From assembly GCA_026413225.1 (NCBI GenBank), contig CM048552.1, forward strand, positions 213,986,553 to 214,050,552: a stretch of 64,000 bases of DNA, given 5' to 3'. The first letter of the stretch is position 1. Each line of letters begins with the position of its first letter. The notes beneath the pieces were generated by a model that saw only the letters and a list, made by a program, of their open reading frames with translations, did not search any database and was not told the origin of the DNA. Origin of the DNA: Otis tarda. Lineage: Eukaryota > Chordata > Aves > Otidiformes > Otididae. The position numbers were made by a program, and so were the translations under genes. Positions 1 through 9,922 of this stretch are shown here, one piece after another.

Positions 1-1255
1 ACACGTATTTATATGTATGCACACATACACTGCCCATTTATTCCCAAGTGCGCTGTGAAATAATGTACCGAGAACCCATCAGATGGCAAGTTCATTACTT
101 GACTTATCCAACTGGTAATAATTGCTTAGAGAGAGGAGAAAATAAATAAATAAATAAATAATCGGTGCGCTCTGCTGGGTGGATGTGCCGACTCCCAAGG
201 TTTCTCCCGGGATAATTTGTGCGTAATGATTTTTTCCTTATGGGAGGAGAAGAGGGCAAAGTCAGTCACAAGACGAACCTCGTGGCCAACCACATAAACA
301 TCTGTTTGCACAGCAGAGGCTGAAACTGAGCTAACGCCCAGCCCTGACGGCAGGTCAGGCTGGGTATGAACGGCTGCGTCTGGGCAAATAAACTCCTCCT
401 GCCCTCCAGGTCACCCATGAAAAATTGCAATTTTCTGGCACTTTTTTTCTCTTCCTTGAATTAATTCTATATTATAATTGGGTTTTTTTCCCCCCATCCC
501 TTAATTGCTGTCCTTTAAGAGGTGCGGGCTTGAGAGGGGCAAGATTTATATTAAAAGAACGGCTTTTCTCTTTTCCTGCTTGGAAGACAAGTTACTGAAT
601 TACTCTACGTGCCTTTGATCAGAAACACAATCAAATATTTATACAGTGGGAGAGCCTTCTGTTCAGATGAATTCCCAGCAGGGTAGCTCCGTTCCTGTCT
701 TATTACTCACACCGTTTTCCCCATTCGCTCCATTTTTCCTGGAATAAACTGGTTCAAGACTGACAGCGGAGGGTGTAAATATTTCTTATTCTTTTTCATT
801 TGCACACATCGGAAATAATTCTTGTTTACTTACACGTGCATTTATTTAGCAGTGGGTTTGGGGGCCGGTCTGTACACAGAGTTGTCCCCAGGCTGAGTTG
901 AGTGTCGCCTCTGACTGTAGATGGACAGAAAACGCTCAGCCCATCAATCACCTATTCTGACACTTTCCATGTGTTATCAGCTGGAGGAAAAATAAACGTC
1001 ATGCTGAGATTCCTGCATTTCCATTTTGTCCCCTCTGGCCTTTGTGGAAACAACATTTCTCTGTAGTATGTACGCAATTGTAGGGGTAGGTACAGGATGG
1101 GCATCAAGCATAGAGAGTGGGGAAGGATTAAACCTCCTACAGAAGAAAGTCCTTTCAAAAGAGAGAAAAAAAAGCATCTGCATTGGTGTTGAACATGTTG
1201 AGCCAGTGTGACTAAAAAGGCTGAAAAATTAGAATACCAACATGAGGACCACAGA
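1..1255. other. Intergenic sequence, no gene seen
   Basis: No splice-bounded reading frame or recognised repeat apart from a short AAAT microsatellite. The stretch is AT-rich and low in CpG, with scattered TAAT and ATTTAT motifs. The open frames present are short and overlap on both strands, as expected by chance. Confidence 0.6.
140..162. repeat. (AAAT)n microsatellite
   Basis: About five and a half perfect tandem copies of the 4-base unit AAAT. Confidence 0.9.
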
Positions 1256-1922
1256 AACATGGGATGGTTTGGGTTGGAAGGGACCTTAAAGATCATCTAG
1301 CTTCAACCTCACTGCAAGGAGCAGGGACACCTTCCACTAGACCAGGTCACTCGAAGTCCCATCCAACCTGGCCTTGAACACTGCCAGGGATGGGGCATCC
1401 ACCGCCTCTCTGGGCAACCTGGGACAGTGCTTCACAACCCTCAAAGGAAAGAATTTTTCCTTGTTTCTAATCAAAGTCTCCCCTCTTTTAGTTTGAAACC
1501 ATTAACCCTTGTCCTATCACACCAGGCCCTGCTGAAGAGTTTCTCCCCATCTTTCCTGTAGGCCCCACCCTGCAGGTCTCCCCAGAGCCCTCTCTTCTCC
1601 AGGCTGAACAGCCCCAGCTCTCTCAGCCTGGCCTCACAGCAGAGCTGCTCCAGCCCTCTCAGCATCTGCGTGGCCTCCTCTGGACCCTCTCCAGCAGCTC
1701 CACGTCCTTCTGCTGTTGGGGGCTCCAGAGCTGGACGCAGCGCTGCAGGGGGGTCTCACCAGAGCGGAGCAGAGGGGCAGAATCCCCTCCCTCGCCCTGC
1801 TGCCCACGCTGCTGGGGATGCAGCCCAGGGTGCCGTTGGTTTCTGGGCTGTGAGCGCACGTTGCCGGCTCGTGTTGGGCTTCTCGTCCGCCATCACACCC
1901 AAGTCCTTCTCCCCAGGGCTGC
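1256..1922 (-). mobile_element. CR1 LINE, 5'-truncated, minus orientation
   Basis: The left edge carries the reverse complement of the bird CR1 3' end (GGTTTGGGTTGGAAGGGACC). Moving right, it runs backwards through the 3' UTR and the end of the ORF2 reverse transcriptase region (reads on the minus strand as EKDLG, then [15 protein letters not shown]). Similarity to the other CR1 copies stops near 1922, which marks the 5' truncation. ORF2 is broken by indels that are also present in the copies at 3.5, 8.4 and 29.2 kb. No activity is possible. Confidence 0.93.
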
Positions 1923-2094
1923 ACATTTATTTGGGGGCATTTCAGTCCCAAGTTATGCCTGCTGATCACTCCTTGGTCCCCAGTGGATGGATGGTCTCTG
2001 CTGCAAGATTTACCCGACCTGGGGCAGGAGACATGCTCTCTCTGCTGTGTAGCACCCTCTCCTGACAAACTCAAATGGCTTTCCCATAGGAGCA

Positions 2095-2375
2095 CAGTCA
2101 ATGCAGGCTGGAAGGGACCTCAGGAGTTCTCTAGCACAACCTCCTGCTCATAGCAGGGTCAGCTCTGGGTTTTGGACTTGGGTTTATCCACTTGTGGCTT
2201 GAAAACCTTCAAGAACGGAGCTTGCACAATATCTGTGGGCAAAGCCGCCCATCAATTCTCTTCCAAACACACCTCCACTGAACCAAAAGCATCCTCTGGC
2301 CTCTGCTGGTGTCTCAGCATCTGGGCTGAGGCATCTTGAAAGAGCTGGTCATCCCTGGACAGACCAGTTCCTAAG
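2095..2375 (-). mobile_element. Older CR1 LINE fragment, minus orientation
   Basis: Begins with GGCTGGAAGGGACCTCAGGAG, followed by a CTAGCACAACCTCCTGCTCA motif. This is typical of the 3' UTR of older, more diverged CR1 subfamilies, and it is clearly less conserved than the neighbouring copy. The right boundary is approximate. Confidence 0.75.
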
Positions 2376-3535
2376 GTGCTATAGTGTTATTACAACCGAT
2401 TATAGCAGTCAGGTTTAAACAAACCCATGTGCCAACACCTAAACCAAAGACAAACCAAGACCTATTGTCCCCCATCAGGAGGGAGTGGGCTGAGATCAAA
2501 ACCACTCTGCAACGAGGAAAGGAGTAAGATTGTAAGAAAACCCTGTAGAGAGGTGTTTCATATAATAACCTGTGTGCTGATCCCTTTCCCATCTGTGTCT
2601 GAGCAGGGTGGCTGGATGCTGACCAAGGCACCACCAGTGCTTCTCCAGGAGGTCACCACCACCCCAGGCTGGTGGAGGGGACATTCCCAGTGGAAACAGA
2701 AATCCTGCATCACCAGCTGGTATTAGAGACTGATCAGAGGACAGGGAAAGAGTGAAGGAATTCTCTGAGCCTTTATCATCTGTTTTATCTGCTGTTGACT
2801 TAGCAATCAAAGCCAGCAGCAATCCTCAGCAGATTGTCACCAGCCAGGGAAGCAGAGTCAGAGAGCAAGGGACAAAGTTGCACCAATTCAGAGCTGGAAA
2901 AGCTTCTGACCCGCTGTCAAACATCTCATCTGCAGCCAAAGTAAATCCAATCCTGTCCTCTGCCCAGGCCAGTCCCAACGTCTGGATTTATAGACATCGT
3001 TACTGCTGTGTTAATGAGTTCTGGAGAGCGTCTGCTGCCAGCTTCATTACAGATGGGTGGAAAAATATCATTCCGACGAATCCCCCAGCTGGACATAAAT
3101 ATTTAGCATGTGATCAGCTGCTCAGTATTCCCCTGACCTGAATAAATATGTGTTGTTTCCCCTGCCTTCCAATAAAAGGGCCGTAATCAGGATCACTCCC
3201 CTCACTTAATCTTTTTGAGGGGCGTAGTGGAGACGACGGGTTTATATCTCTTTGTAACCCCCCCGTATCGCTCTATCTCTGGCAGAAAAACTGTTTAAGG
3301 CCAAATTATCTCTCCGAGGCAAATTCAGCTAGGCCCAACAGGCCATTACAGTAATTCATATCGCACATAGTGTGAAGGCTGGTGCTGCTCAGCGGCTGAA
3401 ATAGAGCCTGTTCTGGGGTATTCCGGTTTGGAGCAGGCGTTAAGTAAGGTGCTGGATAAACTCAGCCTTTTAGAGCCCAGGAACAGCTATCCGGGCTCAG
3501 GTTAAACATCTTTTTAATTCAGTGTTTCAAGACCA
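2376..3535. other. Intergenic; the right half is repeat-free and enhancer-like
   Basis: No gene or repeat recognised. From about 2940 to 3530 there is no simple sequence. Short transcription-factor-like words are dense here (TAAATATTTA, TTTATAG, AATAAATATG, TAATTC). This is the sort of sequence often found to be a conserved non-coding element, but conservation cannot be seen from one genome. Confidence 0.35.
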
Positions 3536-4061
3536 TTAGAATCACAGAATGGTTTGGGTTGGAAGGGACCTTCATAGCCCATCCAGTTCAACCCCCCTGC
3601 CAGGAGCAGGGACATCTCCAACCACATCAGGTTGCTCACAGCCCCGGCCAACCCTGGCCTGGAATGTTTCCAGGGATGGGGCATCCACCGCCTCTCTGGG
3701 CAACCTGGGACAGTGCCCCACCACGCTCACAGTGAAGAATTTCTTCTTTATATCTAATCTAAATCCATCCTCTTTCAGTTTAAAGCCATTACCCTATCAC
3801 TACAGGCCCTTGTCAAAAGTCCCTCCCCACCTTTCCTGCAGCCCCCTTTGGGCACTGGGAGCCGCTCTCAGCTCTCCCCGGAGCCTCCTCTTCTCCAGGC
3901 TGAACAGCCCCAGCTCTCTCAGCCTGGCCTCACAGCAGAGCTGCTCCAGCCCTCTCAGCATCTGCGTGGCCTCCTCTGGACCCTCTCCAGCAGCTCCACG
4001 TCCTTCTGCTGTTGGGGGCTCCAGAGCTGGACGCAGCGCTGCAGGGGGGTCTCACCAGAGC
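3536..4061 (-). mobile_element. CR1 LINE, 5'-truncated, minus orientation
   Basis: Starts with AGAATCACAGAATGGTTTGG, the reverse complement of the CR1 3' terminus. It runs through the 3' UTR into the last part of ORF2 and stops abruptly after CTCACCAGAG. It belongs to the same subfamily as the copies at 1.3, 8.4 and 29.2 kb and shares their ORF2 indels. Confidence 0.93.
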
Positions 4062-5889
4062 TTTCACTGTATATTCCCCCGTCAGTTTGTAATCACGTTT
4101 TTCTCAAGCTGGAAATGGTATCTTTGTGTTATTAGACCCTATAGGATTTTTTTTTCAATAACTTTGTCGATTTGCTTTCCTGAGTCCATGTAAATTTTTG
4201 ACATCCACAGCATCTTGTGGCAATGACCTCACAGACTGATGACATGAAGGGAAAAACGTACTTCAGCGTGTTTGTAGCTTCCCACCTGGTAATTTAATTA
4301 ATGGCCTTTAGTTTTTACATTATGAGAATGACCAAATATTCCTTATTTACCTATTTCTACCATCTGTAATGTTTCTTTTTATAAGGCAAAACATCTTTTC
4401 CTGTCTAGCGGTGTCTTTCTCAGCTGCCCCAGCCAGCTTGTGCTTTTGCATTGGAGTCATGCAAAGCCTGCTTCAATTCTCTTCGGCCAACACATCGCAG
4501 ACAATGGGAGGGATTGTAACCGGGCAAGCTCGTGTTTGCATGCAAGTAGCGGTCTACAAGAGCTGAAAGAATCGAGACAGCAAAAGCCCTGGCACAGACG
4601 ATGGGAGATGTACATTGAAATCCATGTTCTACCACTGACTTGCTGGGAAACCCTGAGCAAATAAAGCAGAAAAGCAGCCCGTTGGGGGACTAGACACCCA
4701 TCACACCAGCTTCAATGGGAGACATATTTCCTACCTTGGAGCTATCGTACTGCTCTCGTTGCATGGAAGCTGAGCAAACTCCACTACAAGAGGGGCATTG
4801 AGAAGTTAAAGGCATTAAAGGCAGTGGGTGCCTTTTTTTAGCAAGTTAAATGATTGAGGGGCCTGGTGCAGAGGTGTGAAGGCATCATCTACGTTCACAT
4901 GGCCTAAAGATGCACCTATTCCTATGCATAAAGATAGCTTTCTAAAATTTTTCCTTGTGTCGTAATGAAAATAAAAGTTCATTCAGAGCCATTCTGCAGT
5001 TTTAGAGGCAATTTTTTTTTTTTTATGGTAGCTTGTACATGACTTTCACATCAGAGGTTAAGAAAGGGCTTGGCTCTGAGGCTGCTGCAGTCAGTAAAAG
5101 GCTTTCTATTAGCTTTTCTATGTTCTGCATCAGGCCTTAAGAGTTAAAAAATTGTGAGGGTTGAGTTAGGCACTATGAAGAGCTTTGATATCATTGCTAA
5201 CACCTCCTGTAATAACTCCCGGAATGCCTTAATTAGAGGAAAAGAGAAGGAGAGAGCATGATGTCTCCTAAAAGCGTAAATCTCCTCTATTATTTGTAAT
5301 TTATTCTTGAAACTGGGGCTCTGGGAGTGCAGCGCTTGGAGTGAAGGGGAAAAAAACTCTTCCCCTGAGAAAATCAGCTCTGTTGTGCTTATTTTTATGT
5401 TCCTTAACAGATTCTTGGTTCAATCCAGTCTTCTTAGTTAAAAAGGGTCTTAGTCATAATTTTCCTAAAAGGAAAGAAAGAAATTTATCTTGGTTGGTTT
5501 TTTTTAACTAGATCCGAATATGATTGCAGCTTGGTTTGCTTGGACTCAAGCCAGACACTTTACAGCATACCCAGATTGCGTATTGCAGATTTCTATTCTT
5601 CCAGGGCCAAAAGGATGGGCCCAAAGCACGTGCCCTCTGATTTTCATATCAGTTCTAATACACATTGGCAATGATGTATTAAAATGGCCCTACTGATAAA
5701 GAGAAGTGGTCCCTAGGAGCACGATAGGTGGTCAAATGCAGTAATGCTAAATATCAGATTTGGAAAAATCAAAGTGATAAAAATTTTAATTCCTCCCCGC
5801 CTGACCCCATTTCTCTACAGTTTTCCAAAGCTTCACCTCTACAGAGCCTACACCTTTCCTCCACCACTAGCACAGACATCTCCAGCAAA
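4062..5889. other. Intergenic sequence, nothing recognised
   Basis: AT-rich unique sequence. No exon with flanking splice sites, no RNA gene and no clear repeat apart from short A or T runs. Confidence 0.55.
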
Positions 5890-6625
5890 TGTCGTTTCAG
5901 GATCTGACCTCTTTCAACAAAACATTGCAAAATCAAATACGAGACCACCTCTGAGATTTGGCTTCCAACCTCAATGTAAGAAACTATGAGCTGAAAGAAG
6001 AAATAAAATAAAGGTATGCAAATTCTGAACCATGGCTTGCAAGCCAAGATGAGCTGTTACAAGACGTTGGTAGAAGAGCTGCAGAAGGACAGGAAGAACA
6101 TCAAAGTCACAGCACAGCAAAGGGAAGAAAGGCTCTGACTACTAGGATGCAAAAACAAAACCCTGAAGACTGCCAATAGGCAACTCGTCTTGCGGTTCAG
6201 TGGTATGGCCGACCAGCCGGCTGCACTTGAAGACTATCACACTGTAACAGACATGCCAGGAAAGAGAAGTGAAGCTCAAAAAAAAAAAAAAAAAATCGAC
6301 ATTTTGCTCAGTGCCTCGAGGACAAATTGGAAGGTGTCCAGCAGCAATACAAGAAGGAAAAGCAACAGACCTCCCAGTTACAGAAGGCATTGAGAGAGCT
6401 CTCCCAGACACACGAGAGCCAGAGGAACGATATAATGCCGCTGAAAGGGGAGCTGGAAACAGTGAAAAAGCAAGCAGCTCTCCAGAGACGTAACCATGAG
6501 TGCTTGCTCCCCATGGGCTCATTGCAGTAGGATGGAGAGAGGATCAAGGTGATGAAAACTCCTCAGAGACAGCTATAAGGAGAAAATTGCACTGGCTCAA
6601 GCACCTCAGGAGGATTTTAGCACCC
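5890..6625 (+). pseudogene. Broken coiled-coil protein gene relic (possible retrocopy)
   Basis: The parent gene is not recognised. Successive plus-strand frames read like one heptad-rich protein interrupted by frameshifts and stops. Around 5913-5998 the frame includes NKTLQNQIRDHL and NVRNYELKEEIK, with two stops. The frame from about 6013 includes YKTLVEELQKDRKNIK and an in-frame TGA at 6136. After an A-run at 6279-6296, a third frame (about 6300-6530) includes EDKLEGVQQQYKKEKQQ and ESQRND. A last shift leads to DSYKEKIALAQAP at about 6565-6605. The composition (E, K, Q, L; few P or G) fits a long coiled coil. No splice sites were seen between the segments, which suits a processed copy, but I found no clear 3' poly(A) tail or target-site duplication. 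It could instead be a decayed exon of a lost gene. It is not functional as it stands. Confidence 0.55.
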
Positions 6626-7194
6626 TTCATAGCTTGTGTTGCACTTGTGTGTTGTGCACCATCTTGTCAAGGATTATGTCACTGCTGACATTTTTCTTCT
6701 CTTATGTAGTGAACACATCATCTACATGGTTGTAGAGCTCCTATCTCAGCATCTTATCCTTTGTCTTAAAAGATAGTGGCCTCTTGCCAAATCAGATTTG
6801 CTGTAGTTCCGTTTGGGGACTTTTGTTTGTAGTTTAAAAGTTCAGCTTAGTTCTGTGTTATACATTTGTTATATACATAATTATTTAAAATATGTATAAT
6901 TCAGATAAAGCAATCAAAATAGATTGTCAAGTAGTTGCCCTTTCAGTTATTTGCCCACTGACATGCTTGGAGAATTTTTGTAAACACCAGAGATTATGCT
7001 TTCATTTAAAGTCTTATTTTACTTTACATTTTTGCACTTTACCCACCTGTTCCCAAAACGAAGGCTGTTGTGCTGTGCTTCTTCTGGTCTCTTACAGCAC
7101 AGTGAAAAATTAAGTTTGATCCAACTGGGATCTTCAGGGACCGGTGCTACAGAGTGGAGAAAGAAGGTGTGTTAGAGCCACTGATGAGGGAACA
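6626..7194. other. AT-rich sequence after the coiled-coil relic
   Basis: No coding signal. It may be 3' UTR of the same relic (ATTATTTAAAATATG near 6880), but no poly(A) end is visible. Confidence 0.35.
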
Positions 7195-7281
7195 GAGATC
7201 TGGTTGGAGGTGTCCCTGCTCTTTGCAGGGGGGTTGGATTGGATGGCCTTGAAAGGTCCCTTCCAACCCAAACTGTTCTAA
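7195..7281 (+). mobile_element. CR1 LINE 3' end fragment, plus orientation
   Basis: Contains TGGTTGGAGGTGTCCCTGC, then GGGGGGTTGGATTGGATGG and GGTCCCTTCCAACCC. These are the last roughly 90 bases of a CR1 3' UTR, severely 5'-truncated. Confidence 0.88.
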
Positions 7282-8374
7282 GCCAGGTGGGGAGACCCTT
7301 AAGCAGAGCCCTCGTCTCTGCTTCTTACCTGAGTCCTTGGACGAGTCGCTACGGCTTTTACCTGTTCCTTAGGTGGGAGAAATACTTCAGGGCACCCAAC
7401 AGCTTTGCAGAGCTGAGTCTTCATATATCTCTTGTGTTTCCAATGCCCCCTCTGACCCACCTCGCAAGAGTATTAAAAGGAGTAAAGCATATTTTGACAG
7501 TGGAAGCCTCATGTGGTGACCTGGGCAGGCCTACTTAATTACTGAGGCAACCACAGTTAAGCTCTTATAGACCTTTATTGTACTTTATTACAAAGAATCA
7601 TCTCCATTTTGCCTCACATCCTCTCCTCTTCAGCCTTTGCATCCAGCTCTTGCCACTTCTTCGAGCATCCCTGCCCCGCACGGAGAACAGAGCTGCCCAA
7701 GCAGCTTACGTGGGTAGAATAGCCTCCTCGAGCACCTACATCCCCTCCATGCAGAACAGCCCCCGTTTCCTGCTGCCGGTGGGGCTTGTTGCACACAGTG
7801 GCTTTCAGTCCCCTTTCCGTGTCTCAGCGGGTCATTGAAAACGGGCTCTGTCACCAAAGCGGTGAGCACAAAGGCTGCTGGCCACAGCCCAGGAATGTCT
7901 CTGAATCCCCTTTCTGCCAAGATTAATGGGAACCGAAAAGGGAGACCCTGTACAGACTGTCAATGACCAGCGTTTTGCCAAGACCAGGCTGGAGGGGGGC
8001 ACAGCCAACCTTCCCGTGCAGACCAGTGGGGTACCCTTGGTTGGCTTTGTGGGACAAGAAGTGCTTTCCTCAGAGATGCTACATGGGATAACTCCTGCCC
8101 ACCTGTGCGGTGCAATCCTTGGGGACAAACCCAACTCCAACTACCCCTTCTGCAGCTAGCCGTGTTTTGGGGTCAATTGCTCGTGCCAAGGTTGCTCAGG
8201 CGCAGATTTCCAGCTCTCTGGCGCTGGGTGAGCACTGGTCTCTCAGTCTGGTGTTATCATGACTGGCTGAGGCAAAATGGACTTTACACACTTTGTATCT
8301 CGATATCTCCACAGAGGTGTGGTGGGGCAGTGCTTGCTCCAAGCCTACTATCTGCTTGAGCAAGGTGTCTCCTT
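7282..8374. other. Intergenic sequence, nothing recognised
   Basis: Open frames on both strands are short and mutually overlapping. No splice-bounded exon or repeat family is recognised. Confidence 0.5.
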
Positions 8375-9463
8375 CATGGCATGGCATCGGTTTGATGGAT
8401 GGACCACTCAGTGGATAAGGAGTTGGCTGGATGGCTGCACTCAAAGAGTGGTGGTTAATGGCTCAATGTCCAAGTGGAGGCCGGTCATGAGTGGCGTCCC
8501 TCAGGGGTCCGCGTTGGGCCCTGCCCTGTTCAACACCTTTGTCGGCGACATGGACAGTGGGACAGAGTGCACCCTCAGCAAGTTCACCGATGACACCAAG
8601 CTGTGTGGTGCCGTTGACACACTGGAAGGGAGGGATGCCATCCAGAGGGACCTGGACAGGCTGGAGAGGTGGGCCCGTGCCAACCTCATGAAGTTCAACA
8701 AGGCCAAGGGCAAGGTCCTGCACCTGCATTGTGGCAACCCCAGGCACAAATCCAGGCTGGGCAGAGAATGGATGAACAGCAACCCTGAGGAGAAAGACTT
8801 GGGAGTGATGGTAGATGAAAAGCTCAACATGAGTCGGCAACATGCGCTCACAGCCCAGAAACCAACAGCACCCTGGGCTGCATCCCCACAGCGTGGGCAG
8901 CAGGTCGAGGGAGGGGATTCTGCCCCTCTGCTCCGCCCTGGTGAGACCCCCCTGCAGCGCTGCATCCAGCTCTGGAGCCCCCAACAGCAGAAGGACGTGG
9001 AGCTGCTGGAGAGGGTCCAGAGGAGGCCACGCAGATGCTGAGAGGGCTGGAGCAGCTCTGCTGTGAGGCCAGGCTGAGAGAGCTGGGGCTGTTCAGCCTG
9101 GAGAAGAGGAGGCTCCGGGGAGACCTGAGAGCGGCCTCCCAGTACCTCAAGGGGGCTACAGGAAAGATGGGGAGAGGCTGTTCAGTAGGGCTTGGTGTGA
9201 CAGGATGAGGGGTAATGGTTTAAAATAGAGGGAGGTAGATTTAGATTGGATATTAGGAAAAAGATTTTTACAATGCGAGTTGTAGAACACTGTCCCAGGT
9301 TGCCCAGAGAGGCGGTGGATGCCCCATCCGTGGAAACATTCAAGGCCAGGTTGGCCGGGGCTCTGAGCAACCTGATCTGGTTGGAGATGTCCCTGCTTCT
9401 TGCAGAGGGGTTGGACTAGATGACCTTTGAAGGTCCCTTCCAACTCTAACCATTCTATGATTC
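8375..9463 (+). mobile_element. CR1 LINE with partial reverse transcriptase ORF, plus orientation
   Basis: This is the longest CR1 copy in the window, about 1.1 kb. It starts inside ORF2 and ends with the CATTCTATGATT 3' terminus. An open frame running to the TGA just before 9042 covers the C-terminal half of the reverse transcriptase. It includes the conserved SGVPQGSALGP block and the catalytic box, which here reads FTDDTK rather than the expected F-A-D-D, so the two catalytic aspartates remain but the preceding residue is changed. Further on come LDRLERWARANLMKFNKAKGK and EEKDLGVMVDEKLN. Frame-changing indels replace the normal sequence after TAQK, restore it at [20 protein letters not shown], and then cause an early stop. 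There is no ORF1, endonuclease or 5' UTR, so the copy is dead. Confidence 0.95.
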
Positions 9464-9817
9464 ATGCTGTTTCCTATCATCTGTCCTCCAGCTCACGTGG
9501 ATTCATTTTTGGGTGAACTTCCAGCAACACTTGTGCTTTGTGCATCAACTGATTGCTCTGTAACAAGCACCAAGTCCCACCCTCTCCCTTTGGAGGAAGC
9601 TGATCTCTTTTCTGTTTCATTTTTCATGTAAAGTCTTAAGATTTTGATCTCTTCTTAGACCTCTGAGGTTACTGAATCAGCATTTTTCATTCTTGTTAAT
9701 CCAAGACACATGTAGGCTAGTGAAGGGAATAGCTAGAGACCATCAAAGTTTCCAGAGAATCCAGGCTCTCAGTGTAACTCTCTGCCTTTCAAATAAATGT
9801 GTTAAAAAAATGTGTAG

Positions 9818-9922
9818 AGGTCGCACTTCAGGACGTGGTTTAGTGGACATGGTGGTGGTAGGTGAATGGTTGGACTTGATCTTAGAGGTATTTTCCAACA
9901 TTAAAGATTCTGTGATTCTATA
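9818..9922 (+). mobile_element. CR1 LINE 3' end fragment (different subfamily), plus orientation
   Basis: Reads CTTCAGGACGTGGTTTAGTG, then TTGGACTTGATCTTAGAGG and a TTCTGTGATTCT end. This is the 3' UTR type also seen at 58.6 kb and differs from the GGGGGGTTGGA type. Confidence 0.85.

Noticed and set aside
3549..4193. 214-codon plus-strand open frame
   Set aside because: It lies almost wholly on the antisense strand of a CR1 element; the apparent S/P/L-rich protein is an artefact.
6279..6296. A-run read as the poly(A) tail of a retrocopy
   Set aside because: Coiled-coil similarity continues on the far side of it in another frame, so it is an internal A-run expansion rather than the 3' end.
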